64,000 nucleotides of DNA from contig NZ_CP123228.1 of NCBI RefSeq assembly GCF_029855045.1, positions 2,728,001-2,792,000 of the forward strand. The letters are read 5' to 3'. The position numbers and the translations under genes are program-made. A model generated the notes under the pieces. It was not told where the DNA came from. It did no database searches and saw only the letters and a list, made by a program, of their open reading frames with translations. This DNA is from Piscinibacter sp. XHJ-5. GTDB lineage: Bacteria; Pseudomonadota; Gammaproteobacteria; Burkholderiales; Burkholderiaceae_C. This document shows, piece after piece, positions 54,540 through 62,035 of the stretch (the stretch's first letter is position 1; the number at the start of each line of letters is the position of its first letter).

Positions 54540-55103
54540 TCACCGCCTGGCGTACTCCGTGAACACGTAGTCCTTGTCTTTCACGACGGTGTGGCACGCG
54601 GCCCCGCACTTGGCGTCGTTGCCCTGCGGCGGTTTGTCGGACTGGTTGCCGGGCCTGAAGGTGCTGGTCGCGGGGTCGTACTTGAACACCGCATATCCCC
54701 ATCCGCCGCTGTCCGCGAACCGCTTGCTGTCCTTCACCATGAAGTCCACGTCGCTCTGATCGCCGGGCAGCAGCGGCTGGCCGGGGAAGGCCTCGTTCTT
54801 GTTCGCTTCCCAATGGACCTTCGCCATCTTGGCGCCGTCGGGGAAAGGCTTGCCGTTGCCGGGAATGCCGGCCTTGAACGCCTGGATCATCGCGGGATTG
54901 CCGAGGGTCAGGGCGAGGTGCGGTCCGTTGTGGCTGATGGAGATGGCCTCCCAGGCTTCGTAGCCCCTGAACTCGGAGAACGCGACCCCGTTCGCGACTT
55001 TGAGGCTGTACTTGTCCTGTGCCGCGATCGCAGCCCCGATCGTCGCGAGGACCACGACCGCTCCCGCAATACCGAGACCCATCCGCACGCGCTTGCTCTT
55101 CAT
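54540..55103 (-). CDS. Cytochrome P460 family protein, periplasmic
   Basis: 187 residues from ATG 55103. A signal peptide (LGIAGAVVVLATIGAAIAAQ) precedes DKYSLKVANGVAFSEFRGYE, nearly the same opening as the paralogue at 3411-3941. GGWGYAVFKYDPATSTF and the heme site KCGAACHTVVKDKDYVFTEY close the protein; the cysteines are three residues apart (CX3CH). It probably oxidises a small nitrogenous or other substrate in the periplasm. A divergent small cytochrome c gene starts 245 bases away and could be its electron acceptor. Confidence 0.87.
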   Translation of the reverse strand: MKSKRVRMGLGIAGAVVVLATIGAAIAAQDKYSLKVANGVAFSEFRGYEAWEAISISHNGPHLALTLGNPAMIQAFKAGIPGNGKPFPDGAKMAKVHWEANKNEAFPGQPLLPGDQSDVDFMVKDSKRFADSGGWGYAVFKYDPATSTFRPGNQSDKPPQGNDAKCGAACHTVVKDKDYVFTEYARR

Positions 55104-55347
55104 TGCTGTTCCTTGTTCCGTTGAATGAACACGAGCGGCCGATTTGGCCATCGAGGCCGAGGCGCATCCATTGCACGTTGGTCCTGCTGGCGTGCCGGCC
55201 GATTCCCCGATGCAGCGTCCTGGCGGTGGTCGTACGTGACCATGCGACCTCCGCACGACGGATCGATGCGCGTTCGGTCGGATGCAGCGTGCGAGGCCGG
55301 CCTCCTATCCTGTGTTCCTGCTCTGGAACACGAAGACGGGAGACGAC

Positions 55348-55701
55348 ATGGACACACGTCCCTGGGTGGCGCTCGGCCTGGCGGCCGTCATCGCACTGCC
55401 TGCGCGCGCGGACGACAACGTCGTGGACCCCGCGCCGGCCTCCAAGCCCTCGAGCGCCACGGAGGGGCTCGCGAAGAGCAAGAACTGCCTGAGCTGCCAC
55501 GCGCTCGCCACCCGGATCGTCGGGCCGGCCTACAAGGACGTCGCCGCCAGGTACGCGGGCCAGGCGGATGCGGAGGACAAGCTGGTGCAGAAGGTGCTGA
55601 AAGGCGGAGCCGGCGCCTGGGGCCAGATTCCCATGCCGCCGAACACGCAAGTGTCGCAAGCGGAGGCGCGCGCGCTGGTCAAGTGGGTGCTGCAGCAATA
55701 G
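55348..55701 (+). CDS. Small periplasmic cytochrome c (c551 type)
   Basis: 117 residues from ATG 55348. A signal peptide (residues 1-22, ending ALPARA) precedes a class I cytochrome: SKNCLSCHALATRIVGPAYK with the heme site CLSCH, and IPMPPNTQVSQAEARALVKW carrying the Met ligand and the C-terminal helix. It is a soluble electron carrier. It is divergent from the P460 gene and converges with an enoyl-CoA hydratase gene. Confidence 0.92.
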   Translation: MDTRPWVALGLAAVIALPARADDNVVDPAPASKPSSATEGLAKSKNCLSCHALATRIVGPAYKDVAARYAGQADAEDKLVQKVLKGGAGAWGQIPMPPNTQVSQAEARALVKWVLQQ

Positions 55702-55730
55702 CATCCCGCGCCCAACCTTCCAGCACAACC

Positions 55731-55748
55731 TCTCCCGCTTGCGGGAGA
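55731..55748. terminator. Perfect hairpin between converging genes, REP-like
   Basis: TCTCCCGC-TT-GCGGGAGA: an eight-base perfect stem between the cytochrome c gene and the enoyl-CoA hydratase gene. No T-run follows. The CTCCCGCTTGCGGGAG palindrome is also a widespread dispersed element in proteobacteria, so it may be a repeat that serves as a bidirectional terminator. Confidence 0.55.
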
Positions 55749-55776
55749 TGGAGCGCCGATGGCTCCGGACCGCGAC

Positions 55777-56544
55777 TCAGAGTGCGGAGAAGTCGGGCTT
55801 GCGCTTCTCCATGAAGGCGGTGAACGCCTCCTTGGCCGCGGGCTCGCCGATCATGCGGCTGAAGGTGGCTGATTCGTCGGCGATCTGTTGAAGCACCACG
55901 AGCTGCTGCGCCTTCTTCATCAGCCCCTTGATTTCCAGCAGGCTGCCGAGCGGCTTTGCGGCGAGCTTGCGCGCCTGGGCCTGGGCATGCGAATTCACCT
56001 CGGACGGTGCCAGCACCTTGTTGACCAAGCCCATCGCCAGCGCGGCCTCGGCGGTCAACGGCTCTCCCAACATGAATGCCTCGGCGGCCCGGTGGTAGCC
56101 CAGCATCTGCGGCGCCAGCAGGCTGGACCCCGCTTCCGGACACAACCCGAGGTTGACGAACGGCATCGAGAACGATGCGTTGTCGCCGGCATAGACCATG
56201 TCGCAATGGAACAGCAGCGTGGTGCCGATTCCGACTGCCGGGCCGCAGACAGCCGCAAGCAGCGGCTTCTGGAACGTGGCGAGGGCATGGATGAAACGGA
56301 GCACCGGCGACGGCGCATCCCCGGACGGAGCGTTGAGGAAATCGCTGATGTCGTTGCCGGCCGAGAACACGGTCTCGTGGCCTTCAAAGACCACGACGCG
56401 CACCGATGGATCGCCTTGAGCCGCGGCCAGCGCGTCTGTCATTGCGTCGTACATCGCGCCCGTGATCGAGTTCTTGCGCTCCACCCGATTGAACGAAACG
56501 GTGAGAACGCCCGCTTGGGCGCGCGTGAGGATCTCGTTGCTCAT
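55777..56544 (-). CDS. Enoyl-CoA hydratase/isomerase family protein
   Basis: 255 residues. Crotonase features: oxyanion-hole segments ETVFSAGNDISDFLN and CGPAVGIGTTLLFHCDMVYA, and the acidic residue in NLGLCPEAGSSLLAPQMLG. The AGNDISDF sequence suits the subgroup related to enoyl-CoA delta-isomerases and hydratases acting on medium or aromatic acyl chains. It acts in beta-oxidation-type pathways in the cytosol. A thiolase gene lies 3.6 kb away, but the two are not in one operon. Confidence 0.92.
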   Translation of the reverse strand: MSNEILTRAQAGVLTVSFNRVERKNSITGAMYDAMTDALAAAQGDPSVRVVVFEGHETVFSAGNDISDFLNAPSGDAPSPVLRFIHALATFQKPLLAAVCGPAVGIGTTLLFHCDMVYAGDNASFSMPFVNLGLCPEAGSSLLAPQMLGYHRAAEAFMLGEPLTAEAALAMGLVNKVLAPSEVNSHAQAQARKLAAKPLGSLLEIKGLMKKAQQLVVLQQIADESATFSRMIGEPAAKEAFTAFMEKRKPDFSAL

Positions 56545-56637
56545 GCCAGTGCTTCCTTCAGGAGTTCATATGTCGGTGCAAGGCCCGATTGTCTGGCGCG
56601 TCGCACGAACGTTCATCCATCTCAAGTTAGACAGCGA

Positions 56638-57222
56638 TCACGGCGCTTTCGAACGCGCCTCCAGCTCCTGGATCAGTCCGTCGATTCCACCGCTGCGCTC
56701 CATCACCCGGGCGAACTGCGTCTGATAGGTGGCGACCATCCACACGCCCAGCACGCTGACGTCGACGATCTTCCAGCGGTCGTCCTGCAGCGCGAGGCGG
56801 TAGTTCAGCGCGATCGGCTCCCGGCCGCCGCGCACGGTGACGTCCGACCAGACTTCGGTCGTGCTCGCATCGACGGCGGCGGAGCGCTTGAGCCTGAAGC
56901 GCGCGCCGCCGGCTTCGGACAGCGCGCCGGCATAGGTGCGTATCAGCAGCGCCTCGAAGCCCGCCATGAGCCGCGCTCGCTGGTCTTCGTTCGCGGTGCG
57001 CCAGCGAGGGCCGACCGCGCGCGCCGTCATGGCGCGGAAATCGACGTGCGGCATGACGGCGGATTCGACGAGCGCCTTGATGCTGACCGCATCGGTCAGC
57101 GCCCCCTGGGCAAGCACCTGCTCGGTCATCGTCGTCACCACCGCGTCGGCAGACTGGGCCGGCTTGGCGAGCGCGGCTACCGAGAGGAATGCGGCAAGCA
57201 GCAGGCAGAGGAGGCGATTCAC
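56638..57222 (-). CDS. MlaC/Ttg2D-like periplasmic lipid-binding protein
   Basis: 194 residues from GTG 57222. A signal peptide (RLLCLLLAAFLSVAALAKPA) precedes an MlaC domain: VMPHVDFRAMTARAVGPRWR, ARLMAGFEALLIRTYAGALS, and DDRWKIVDVSVLGVWMVATY with the conserved DV-x-GVS-like turn. MlaC ferries phospholipids between an outer-membrane complex and the MlaFEDB transporter. The Mla-like transporter operon at 16.6-21.2 kb lacks an MlaC gene, so this could be its carrier, although the two are 36 kb apart. Confidence 0.88.
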   Translation of the reverse strand: MNRLLCLLLAAFLSVAALAKPAQSADAVVTTMTEQVLAQGALTDAVSIKALVESAVMPHVDFRAMTARAVGPRWRTANEDQRARLMAGFEALLIRTYAGALSEAGGARFRLKRSAAVDASTTEVWSDVTVRGGREPIALNYRLALQDDRWKIVDVSVLGVWMVATYQTQFARVMERSGGIDGLIQELEARSKAP

Positions 57223-57429
57223 GATTCGCTTTCGGACGAGGAGACGATCGATCGTAGACGGCGCGCGCGGCGCGTCATAGCCGCCCGGGACCAACACTGT
57301 TTTGCTGGCCGCGAAATGCGGCCGGCTTCAGTACCCGTGCCAGCCTGCGCCTGCGCGCCCGCAGGCATCAGGCATGCGCATGGAGGCAGGCATCCCAGCG
57401 CAGCTCCAGGCTGACGACCAACGGCGGGT

Positions 57430-57849
57430 TCAAGCGGCAGCCTTCTTGTCGTGACGCAGGTCGTGCCACGCCACGAGCATGAACGCCCCGACCAGGCCGA
57501 TGTGCTCGAAGAACGCGTTGGTGGCCATGAAACGCTCGATGCCGGCCATTTCCCAGAAGCGGTTCGCGATGACGGTGGCACCCAGCGTGAAACCGGCGAG
57601 AACCAGCGCCCCGGCCCAGCGGTACGAGCCGCTGAGGATCAGCAGCGAGGCGCCGATTTCGATGGCGATGGTGGCCCCCGCCATGGGCGCGGCCGGCGCC
57701 AGCCCGAAATGCTGCATCTCGGCGACGGCACTGGTGAAATCCATGGCTTTGGTGAGGCCGCCTTGCAGGTAGGCCGAGCACAGCGCCAGCAAGGCGAGCC
57801 AGCGCACCGTCATGCTGCCCAGCATGTGCATTCCGAGCGACCGGGTCAT
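57430..57849 (-). CDS. DoxX family membrane protein
   Basis: 139 residues with four membrane helices. TVRWLALLALCSAYLQGGLT, KAMDFTSAVAEMQHFGLAPA and ATVIANRFWEMAGIERFMAT are standard DoxX sequence. DoxX proteins occur with oxidases and redox enzymes; a thiosulfate:quinone oxidoreductase role is known only for archaeal members. The start overlaps the stop of the upstream small protein (ATGA), giving a three-gene operon with the two gluconate-dehydrogenase-subunit-like genes. Confidence 0.9.
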   Translation of the reverse strand: MTRSLGMHMLGSMTVRWLALLALCSAYLQGGLTKAMDFTSAVAEMQHFGLAPAAPMAGATIAIEIGASLLILSGSYRWAGALVLAGFTLGATVIANRFWEMAGIERFMATNAFFEHIGLVGAFMLVAWHDLRHDKKAAA

Positions 57850-58295
57850 CTCGATTGCTCGCCCGCGATTCGGAGCGCGTCGCACAAGTAGGCCTGCGCC
57901 GCCAGATCGAGGAATGCGTCCAGAAACAGGCTCGCGCGCCGGCAGCTGAGGCTCGAGTACCCGGCCTCGAGCCGAAAGAGCGCATGCAGCTGCGCGGTGC
58001 GGCTGATCTGCGCAAAGCATTGCCCCGTTTCCTGGACAGCGGCCAGGTCCAGCGCAGCGAACCCCGCGTCGAGCAGTGACGACAGCTCGGTGGCGGCGAC
58101 GCCGGATGCCGGAGCGGTGTGCGGCGTGAGCTCCTCGATGGATCGCGGCGGCCAGCCGCCGGCGGTCGACTCGCCGAGGACGCACACGCACAAGGCGGCG
58201 ACGATCGATGTGTCGCCGGTGCTCGCAGGCAACCCGGCCGTCATGCGCGTCCACGCGCGCCGCGCCGCCATCAGCAATGGACTCGCTGGTGTCAT
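57846..58295 (-). CDS. Gluconate-dehydrogenase small-subunit-like protein B
   Basis: 149 residues without a signal peptide. The C-terminal half aligns by eye with the true small subunit at 41123-41830: CFAQISRTAQLHALFRLEAG against SFAQLAPDAQDTALHAIESG, then FLDAFLDLAAQAYLCDA against FFSMLLQSVREGFFADP. The N-terminus has ALCVCVLGES and WPPRSIEEL, shared in pattern with the next protein. The GGN motif of real small subunits is absent. No catalytic GMC partner is nearby. I infer a distant, possibly repurposed member of the Gluconate_2-dh3 fold. Confidence 0.6.
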   Translation of the reverse strand: MTPASPLLMAARRAWTRMTAGLPASTGDTSIVAALCVCVLGESTAGGWPPRSIEELTPHTAPASGVAATELSSLLDAGFAALDLAAVQETGQCFAQISRTAQLHALFRLEAGYSSLSCRRASLFLDAFLDLAAQAYLCDALRIAGEQSR

Positions 58296-58741
58296 GACCT
58301 TCTCCCCGTCACGGCGAATGCGTCCGCCGCATCGCCGAGGTACGCGCGCTCGCACGCCGTTCTGAGCGCTCCCAGGAAGGCCCGCGTGTCGTCCTCGCAA
58401 AGCGGGCACGTTCCGGCGGTGACGTGGCGCAGCAGCGCGGCTTGCGCCGCGCTGCTCAGCCCTTCGAACGGACGCCCGGATACACGGCTGAGCACCCGGT
58501 CCAGGCGCATCAGGCGCTCCAGCGTCAGCGCAGCGGTGCCGCGATCCGATGCGACATCCGTGTGCGCGAGCGGCTGTCCCGCCTGGCGAGCCAGATCGCC
58601 GAGATCGCGCGGCGGCCACGCCGTCGACGCGGCGGCCTCGGGCCTGCCGGTCAGGCAGGTGCAAAGCGCCGGCACCAGGAGCTGTTCCCGGCGGCGCCTC
58701 GTCGCGCCTGCACGTGCGGTCCGTTCATCGGCGATGGGCAT
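58292..58741 (-). CDS. Gluconate-dehydrogenase small-subunit-like protein A
   Basis: 149 residues, first gene of the DoxX operon (its stop overlaps the next start). It shares with its neighbour an early ALCTCLTGRP and WPPRDLGDLA pattern. The C-terminal part RPFEGLSSAAQAALLRHVTA then FLGALRTACERAYLGDA fits the Gluconate_2-dh3 family. A CPLC pair in AGTCPLCEDD is not seen in the functional small subunit. Start at 58741 is the first ATG with good coding style. Function unknown; a role in assembly of a membrane redox enzyme with DoxX is speculation. Confidence 0.6.
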   Translation of the reverse strand: MPIADERTARAGATRRRREQLLVPALCTCLTGRPEAAASTAWPPRDLGDLARQAGQPLAHTDVASDRGTAALTLERLMRLDRVLSRVSGRPFEGLSSAAQAALLRHVTAGTCPLCEDDTRAFLGALRTACERAYLGDAADAFAVTGRRS

Positions 58742-59071
58742 CGAATGTCTCCGAGTCGGCCAGGCGCGAAAACGCCACGTCGGATCCGACTCCAACAGGC
58801 TAGGCGCCACACGACGATTTCGCCTCTATCCGAAGGCAGGGGCTCAATCCGCTCCTACGCTCGAGTCCGGCACGTGGACCGGCGTGACTTGCTGCGCGCC
58901 GAGGAGGTGCTCGACGCCGGCGCCTTCGACCGCCACCTGCTGGTCCGCGATCTTCGCGTCGAGGGCGGCCGTGAGATCGAGCGTTCGACGGACACCGACC
59001 TCTGTCGCTGGATGGAGGCGCATGGCGCGACAAGGCGTCATCGTTCACGCCTAACCACCGGGAACCTCGAT
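58742..59071. other. Intergenic region between divergent operons
   Basis: 330 bases between the DoxX operon and the SYLF lipoprotein gene. Open frames exist on both strands (for example 58844-59041 on the minus strand) but none has a convincing start, ribosome site or recognisable family. I treat it as a divergent promoter region, perhaps with a decayed gene. Confidence 0.4.
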
Positions 59072-59638
59072 ATGAACAAACGATTCTTCTTGGCGCTGGG
59101 TTCGCTCGCCATCCTGTCGGCGGCATGCACCACGCCTGACCCGCAGATGCGCGTCGATCCGGCGATCAAGCGGCGCAGCATCGATGCGGACGTGGACAGC
59201 GCGCTCGCCAAGCTGCATCTGCAAGTACCCGGTTCACGCGAGCTGACCGCCAAGGCCAACGGCGTGCTGGTGTTTCCGTCGGTCTTCTCGGCCGGGCTCT
59301 TCATCAGCGGCTCGTATGGACAGGGCGCGCTGCGCACCGGCGGCCGAACTGAGGCGTACTACAGCACGACGGCCGCGTCGGTGGGTCTGCTGGCCGGCGC
59401 CGATACCAAGACTGTAGTGCTGCTGTTCATGAACCAGGGCTCGCTCGACAAGTTCCGAGCAAGCAGGGGCTGGACGGTCGGCGCCGACGCATCGGTCACG
59501 CTGATCGAAGTCGCCGCGGATGCAAGCGTCGACACGCGCACGGCGCAGCATCCCGTCGTCGGCTACGTGCTGAACAACGCGGGCCTGATGGGCAGCCTCA
59601 GCGTCGACGGGACCAAGATCAGCAAGCTCGAGCTATGA
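59072..59638 (+). CDS. SYLF/YSC84-domain lipoprotein (BPSL1445 type)
   Basis: 188 residues from ATG 59072. The leader FLALGSLAILSAACTTPD has a lipobox (LSAAC, one residue longer than ideal). The SYLF domain follows: ANGVLVFPSVFSAGLFISGS, YGQGALRTGGRTEAYYST, and GWTVGADASVTLIEVAADAS. Domain members bind lipids; Burkholderia BPSL1445-like proteins are outer-membrane antigens. Functional detail is unknown. Confidence 0.88.
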   Translation: MNKRFFLALGSLAILSAACTTPDPQMRVDPAIKRRSIDADVDSALAKLHLQVPGSRELTAKANGVLVFPSVFSAGLFISGSYGQGALRTGGRTEAYYSTTAASVGLLAGADTKTVVLLFMNQGSLDKFRASRGWTVGADASVTLIEVAADASVDTRTAQHPVVGYVLNNAGLMGSLSVDGTKISKLEL

Positions 59639-59840
59639 GCGTGTCGATCGGTCAGCCGGCCCGATTCCGGCTCGCCAGTTCGGCCGGGGTTGCGCAGGGC
59701 CGCATTCGACGTCACGGCCGGAGGTGCAAGCCACGTGCTGCACGCCGGGCAGTTGCCCAATCTGTCCTCTCAGGGCCCTTTTGCAGCCGGCGGAAAATCG
59801 ATTTGCGCGCGATTGCCTGTTTCGAAGGGCCTGCGAAACC

Positions 59841-59846
59841 TAGAGT
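59841..59846 (+). promoter_or_regulatory. Candidate -10 element TAGAGT
   Basis: CCTAGAGTTGCAT lies 39 bases before the 58-residue membrane protein gene. The same 13 bases occur on the other strand upstream of the SnoaL-like gene (61842-61830). The -35 position is poorly matched. Confidence 0.3.
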
Positions 59847-59884
59847 TGCATGACATGAATTGATTCGCAACGACGGAGCCCGCC

Positions 59885-60061
59885 ATGCATTACCTGTCAC
59901 TGATCGCTTATCCGCGCGCCTGGCTCCGCTTCGCCGTCGTTCGCATGAGGATGTTGCTGCCCGTCGTGTGCGAGTTCGCCGTGATCGTCGCGGCGGGCTC
60001 GCTGCTGGGCGCAGGCTATGCGGCTGCGCTGGCCTGGGATTGGTTCAGCGAACTGCTTTGA
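59885..60061 (+). CDS. 58-residue membrane protein
   Basis: ATG 59885 with GGAG 7 bases upstream opens a 58-codon gene: MHYLSLIAYPRAWLRFAVVR, then a basic loop MRM and one strong membrane helix (LLPVVCEFAVIVAAGSLLGA) ending AWDWFSELL. The positive residues before the helix suggest a cytosolic N-terminus. I do not recognise a family. It sits alone, with its own promoter-like sequence, before the converging thiolase gene. Confidence 0.6.
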   Translation: MHYLSLIAYPRAWLRFAVVRMRMLLPVVCEFAVIVAAGSLLGAGYAAALAWDWFSELL

Positions 60062-60167
60062 GCCAGCTGACGCGGCCTCGACGGCCATGGCGGCGCCGTG
60101 TCGCTCGGCAGCGCGGCGACGATGACAAGCTGCCCGATGAATCGCGGACGTGCCGTCCGCCTTCGAT

Positions 60168-61301
60168 TCAAACGCGCTCGAGGATGGTGGCGATGCCTTG
60201 GCCACCGCCGATGCACTGCGTCGACAAGGCGAAGCGTCCGCCTTCCCGCACCAGCAGGGCGGCTGCCTTGCCGGTGATCCGCGCACCGGTCGCACCGAGC
60301 GGGTGGCCGATGGCCATGCCGCCGCCGTCAATGTTGATCCTGCTGGGGTCGAGCTTCAGCTCCCGGATGCAAGCCAGCGCCTGCGAAGCGAACGCCTCAT
60401 TGATCTCGACGACGTCGAGCTGGCTCGCATCCAGGCCGGCACGTGCCAACGCTTTGCGCGTCGCGGGAATCGGGCCGATCCCCATGATGGCCGGGTCCAC
60501 CCCGACGGTGGCGAAGGACCGGATGCGGGCCATTGGCTGCAATCCATGGGTGCGCGCGAAAGCATCGCTCGTCACCAGCACCGCCGCGGCCCCGTCGGTG
60601 AGAGGCGACGATGTGCCCGCCGTCACGACGCCGTCAGGCCGGAAGGCCGGGCGCAGCGCGGCCAGCGCTTCGAGCGACGTCGACGGTCGGATGCACCCGT
60701 CCTGGTCGACCCGTTGGCCGTTCCCCGCATCGATCGCGACGATCTCATCGCGCAGACGCCCCTCGTCACGCGCTGACGAGGCCTTTCGATGCGACTCGAC
60801 TGCCAGCGATTCCTGGTCCGCGCGGCTGACGCTCCAGCGATGAGCGACGTTTTCGGCCGTTTCCCCCATGGAAATGTATGCGTCGGAGTGCGCGCGCAGC
60901 TCGGGGTTCGGTGAGAAGTTGAACCCCCCTTGCGGCACCATCGTCATCGATTCGACACCGACGCAGAGGAAAGCATCGCCCATCCCCGCCTCGATCTGGG
61001 CGGCGGCCATATGCACCGCCTGCATCGAGGATCCGCAGAAGCGGTTGACGGTCATGCCGCCGACCTGCTGCGGAAGGCCTGCCAGCAGCCCCACGATCCT
61101 CGCCAGGTTGTTGCCCTGCGCAGCCTCCGGGTAGGCACAGCCGAGGATGACGTCCTCCAGCAGCTCAGGATCCAGGTCCACCCGCTCCATCAAGCCCCGG
61201 ACGACTTGAGCCGCCAGGTCATCTGGGCGGACGGCGGCAAGCGCACCTTTCCTCGCGAAATGAAAGGGCGAACGCGCATACGCGGCAATGACGGCTTTCA
61301 A
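60168..61301 (-). CDS. Thiolase (acetyl-CoA C-acyltransferase)
   Basis: 377 residues. The acylated Cys is in VNRFCGSSMQAVHMAAAQIE; the second active-site region reads INEAFASQALACIRELKL, then GGGMAIGHPLGATGARITG, and the base Cys is in LSTQCIGGGQG. Length and sequence suit the degradative FadA/PcaF-like group. It catalyses the last step of beta-oxidation-type pathways. A ribosome site (AGGAGTCAG) precedes the ATG at 61301. No fadB gene is present nearby; a SnoaL-like gene lies upstream on the same strand. Confidence 0.94.
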   Translation of the reverse strand: MKAVIAAYARSPFHFARKGALAAVRPDDLAAQVVRGLMERVDLDPELLEDVILGCAYPEAAQGNNLARIVGLLAGLPQQVGGMTVNRFCGSSMQAVHMAAAQIEAGMGDAFLCVGVESMTMVPQGGFNFSPNPELRAHSDAYISMGETAENVAHRWSVSRADQESLAVESHRKASSARDEGRLRDEIVAIDAGNGQRVDQDGCIRPSTSLEALAALRPAFRPDGVVTAGTSSPLTDGAAAVLVTSDAFARTHGLQPMARIRSFATVGVDPAIMGIGPIPATRKALARAGLDASQLDVVEINEAFASQALACIRELKLDPSRINIDGGGMAIGHPLGATGARITGKAAALLVREGGRFALSTQCIGGGQGIATILERV

Positions 61302-61377
61302 GATCTGACTCCTGCGGTTGGGTGATGAGCGTCATGAAACAAGGCGGCTCGAGCAACGAGCCGTCCCTCGCGGCCAA

Positions 61378-61785
61378 CTACGGCGTTGGATAGTCCCAGA
61401 CATCGGGCGGCAGCTTGTCCTTGAGCGATGCATGCATCGCGTCGCGGAACAGCTTCACCGCCGGGTACGGCCGCATGGCAATGGTGCGCTCCACGATCAG
61501 CCCGTGCTCATCGTCCACGATGACTTCCAGGCTCTCGAGCTTGTGGTCTCCGATGGTCCCCTCCCAGCGCAAGAAGGTGGTTCGGTCGTCGAGCTTGAAC
61601 TCGGCGGTGTAGCGACCGCTGCCACGCGTGGAGCTCGACTGGGCAAAGATCGCGGCAACGGCTTCGCGCCCCGAGATCGGCCGTACCAGGATCGGGCTGT
61701 TGAAGACGACGTTCTCGGCAAGCAGGGTGCTTACCTGGCCAAGCGTGGAGCTGCCGGATTCCCGGAGCTTGCGCAGCGGATGCAT
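61378..61785 (-). CDS. SnoaL-like / NTF2-fold protein
   Basis: 135 residues of the NTF2-like cone fold: LLAENVVFNSPILVRPISGR, EAVAAIFAQSSSTRGSG, FLRWEGTIGDHKLESLEVIV and DDEHGLIVERTIAMRPYPAV. Family members are ketosteroid-isomerase-like enzymes, polyketide cyclases or binding proteins. The gene precedes the thiolase by 76 bases, so an operon is likely. A MerR-like promoter lies upstream of it. Confidence 0.82.
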   Translation of the reverse strand: MHPLRKLRESGSSTLGQVSTLLAENVVFNSPILVRPISGREAVAAIFAQSSSTRGSGRYTAEFKLDDRTTFLRWEGTIGDHKLESLEVIVDDEHGLIVERTIAMRPYPAVKLFRDAMHASLKDKLPPDVWDYPTP

Positions 61786-61828
61786 GGTGATCTCTCCGAA
61801 GGTGGAAGTGCGTGCCTCTCGTCGACGA

Positions 61829-61859
61829 ATGCAACTCTAGGCTTGAACCCCGGAGTGAA
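61829..61859 (-). promoter_or_regulatory. MerR-type promoter with 19-base spacer
   Basis: On the minus strand TTCACT, a 19-base spacer and TTGCAT stand 45-75 bases before the SnoaL-like gene. The spacer contains an imperfect dyad: ACTCCGGGGTT on one side, ACTCTAGGCTT on the complementary side (8 of 11 matches). An over-long spacer filled by a dyad is the hallmark of MerR-family controlled promoters. An overlapping TAGAGT could serve as an alternative -10 with normal spacing. No merR-type gene is in the window. Confidence 0.4.
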
Positions 61860-62035
61860 AAAGCCGCATCGCCACAAACAGCTTTTCCCGGTTTCAGAAC
61901 AGTCCTGGCGTGCCGCGCGAGCCGGCACGGATGCGCTGCTCTGAGGGTCCGATTCACGGGCTCGTCATCTTCGATTCACCGACCGGTCACGCGTCGTCTA
62001 GATGATCCGCACATCTGGCGATGCGTGAGGTGCGC

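Noticed and set aside
58844..59041. 65-codon minus-strand frame in the gap before the SYLF gene
   Set aside because: No ribosome site, no recognisable domain, and the opposite strand is equally open; coding status unsupported.
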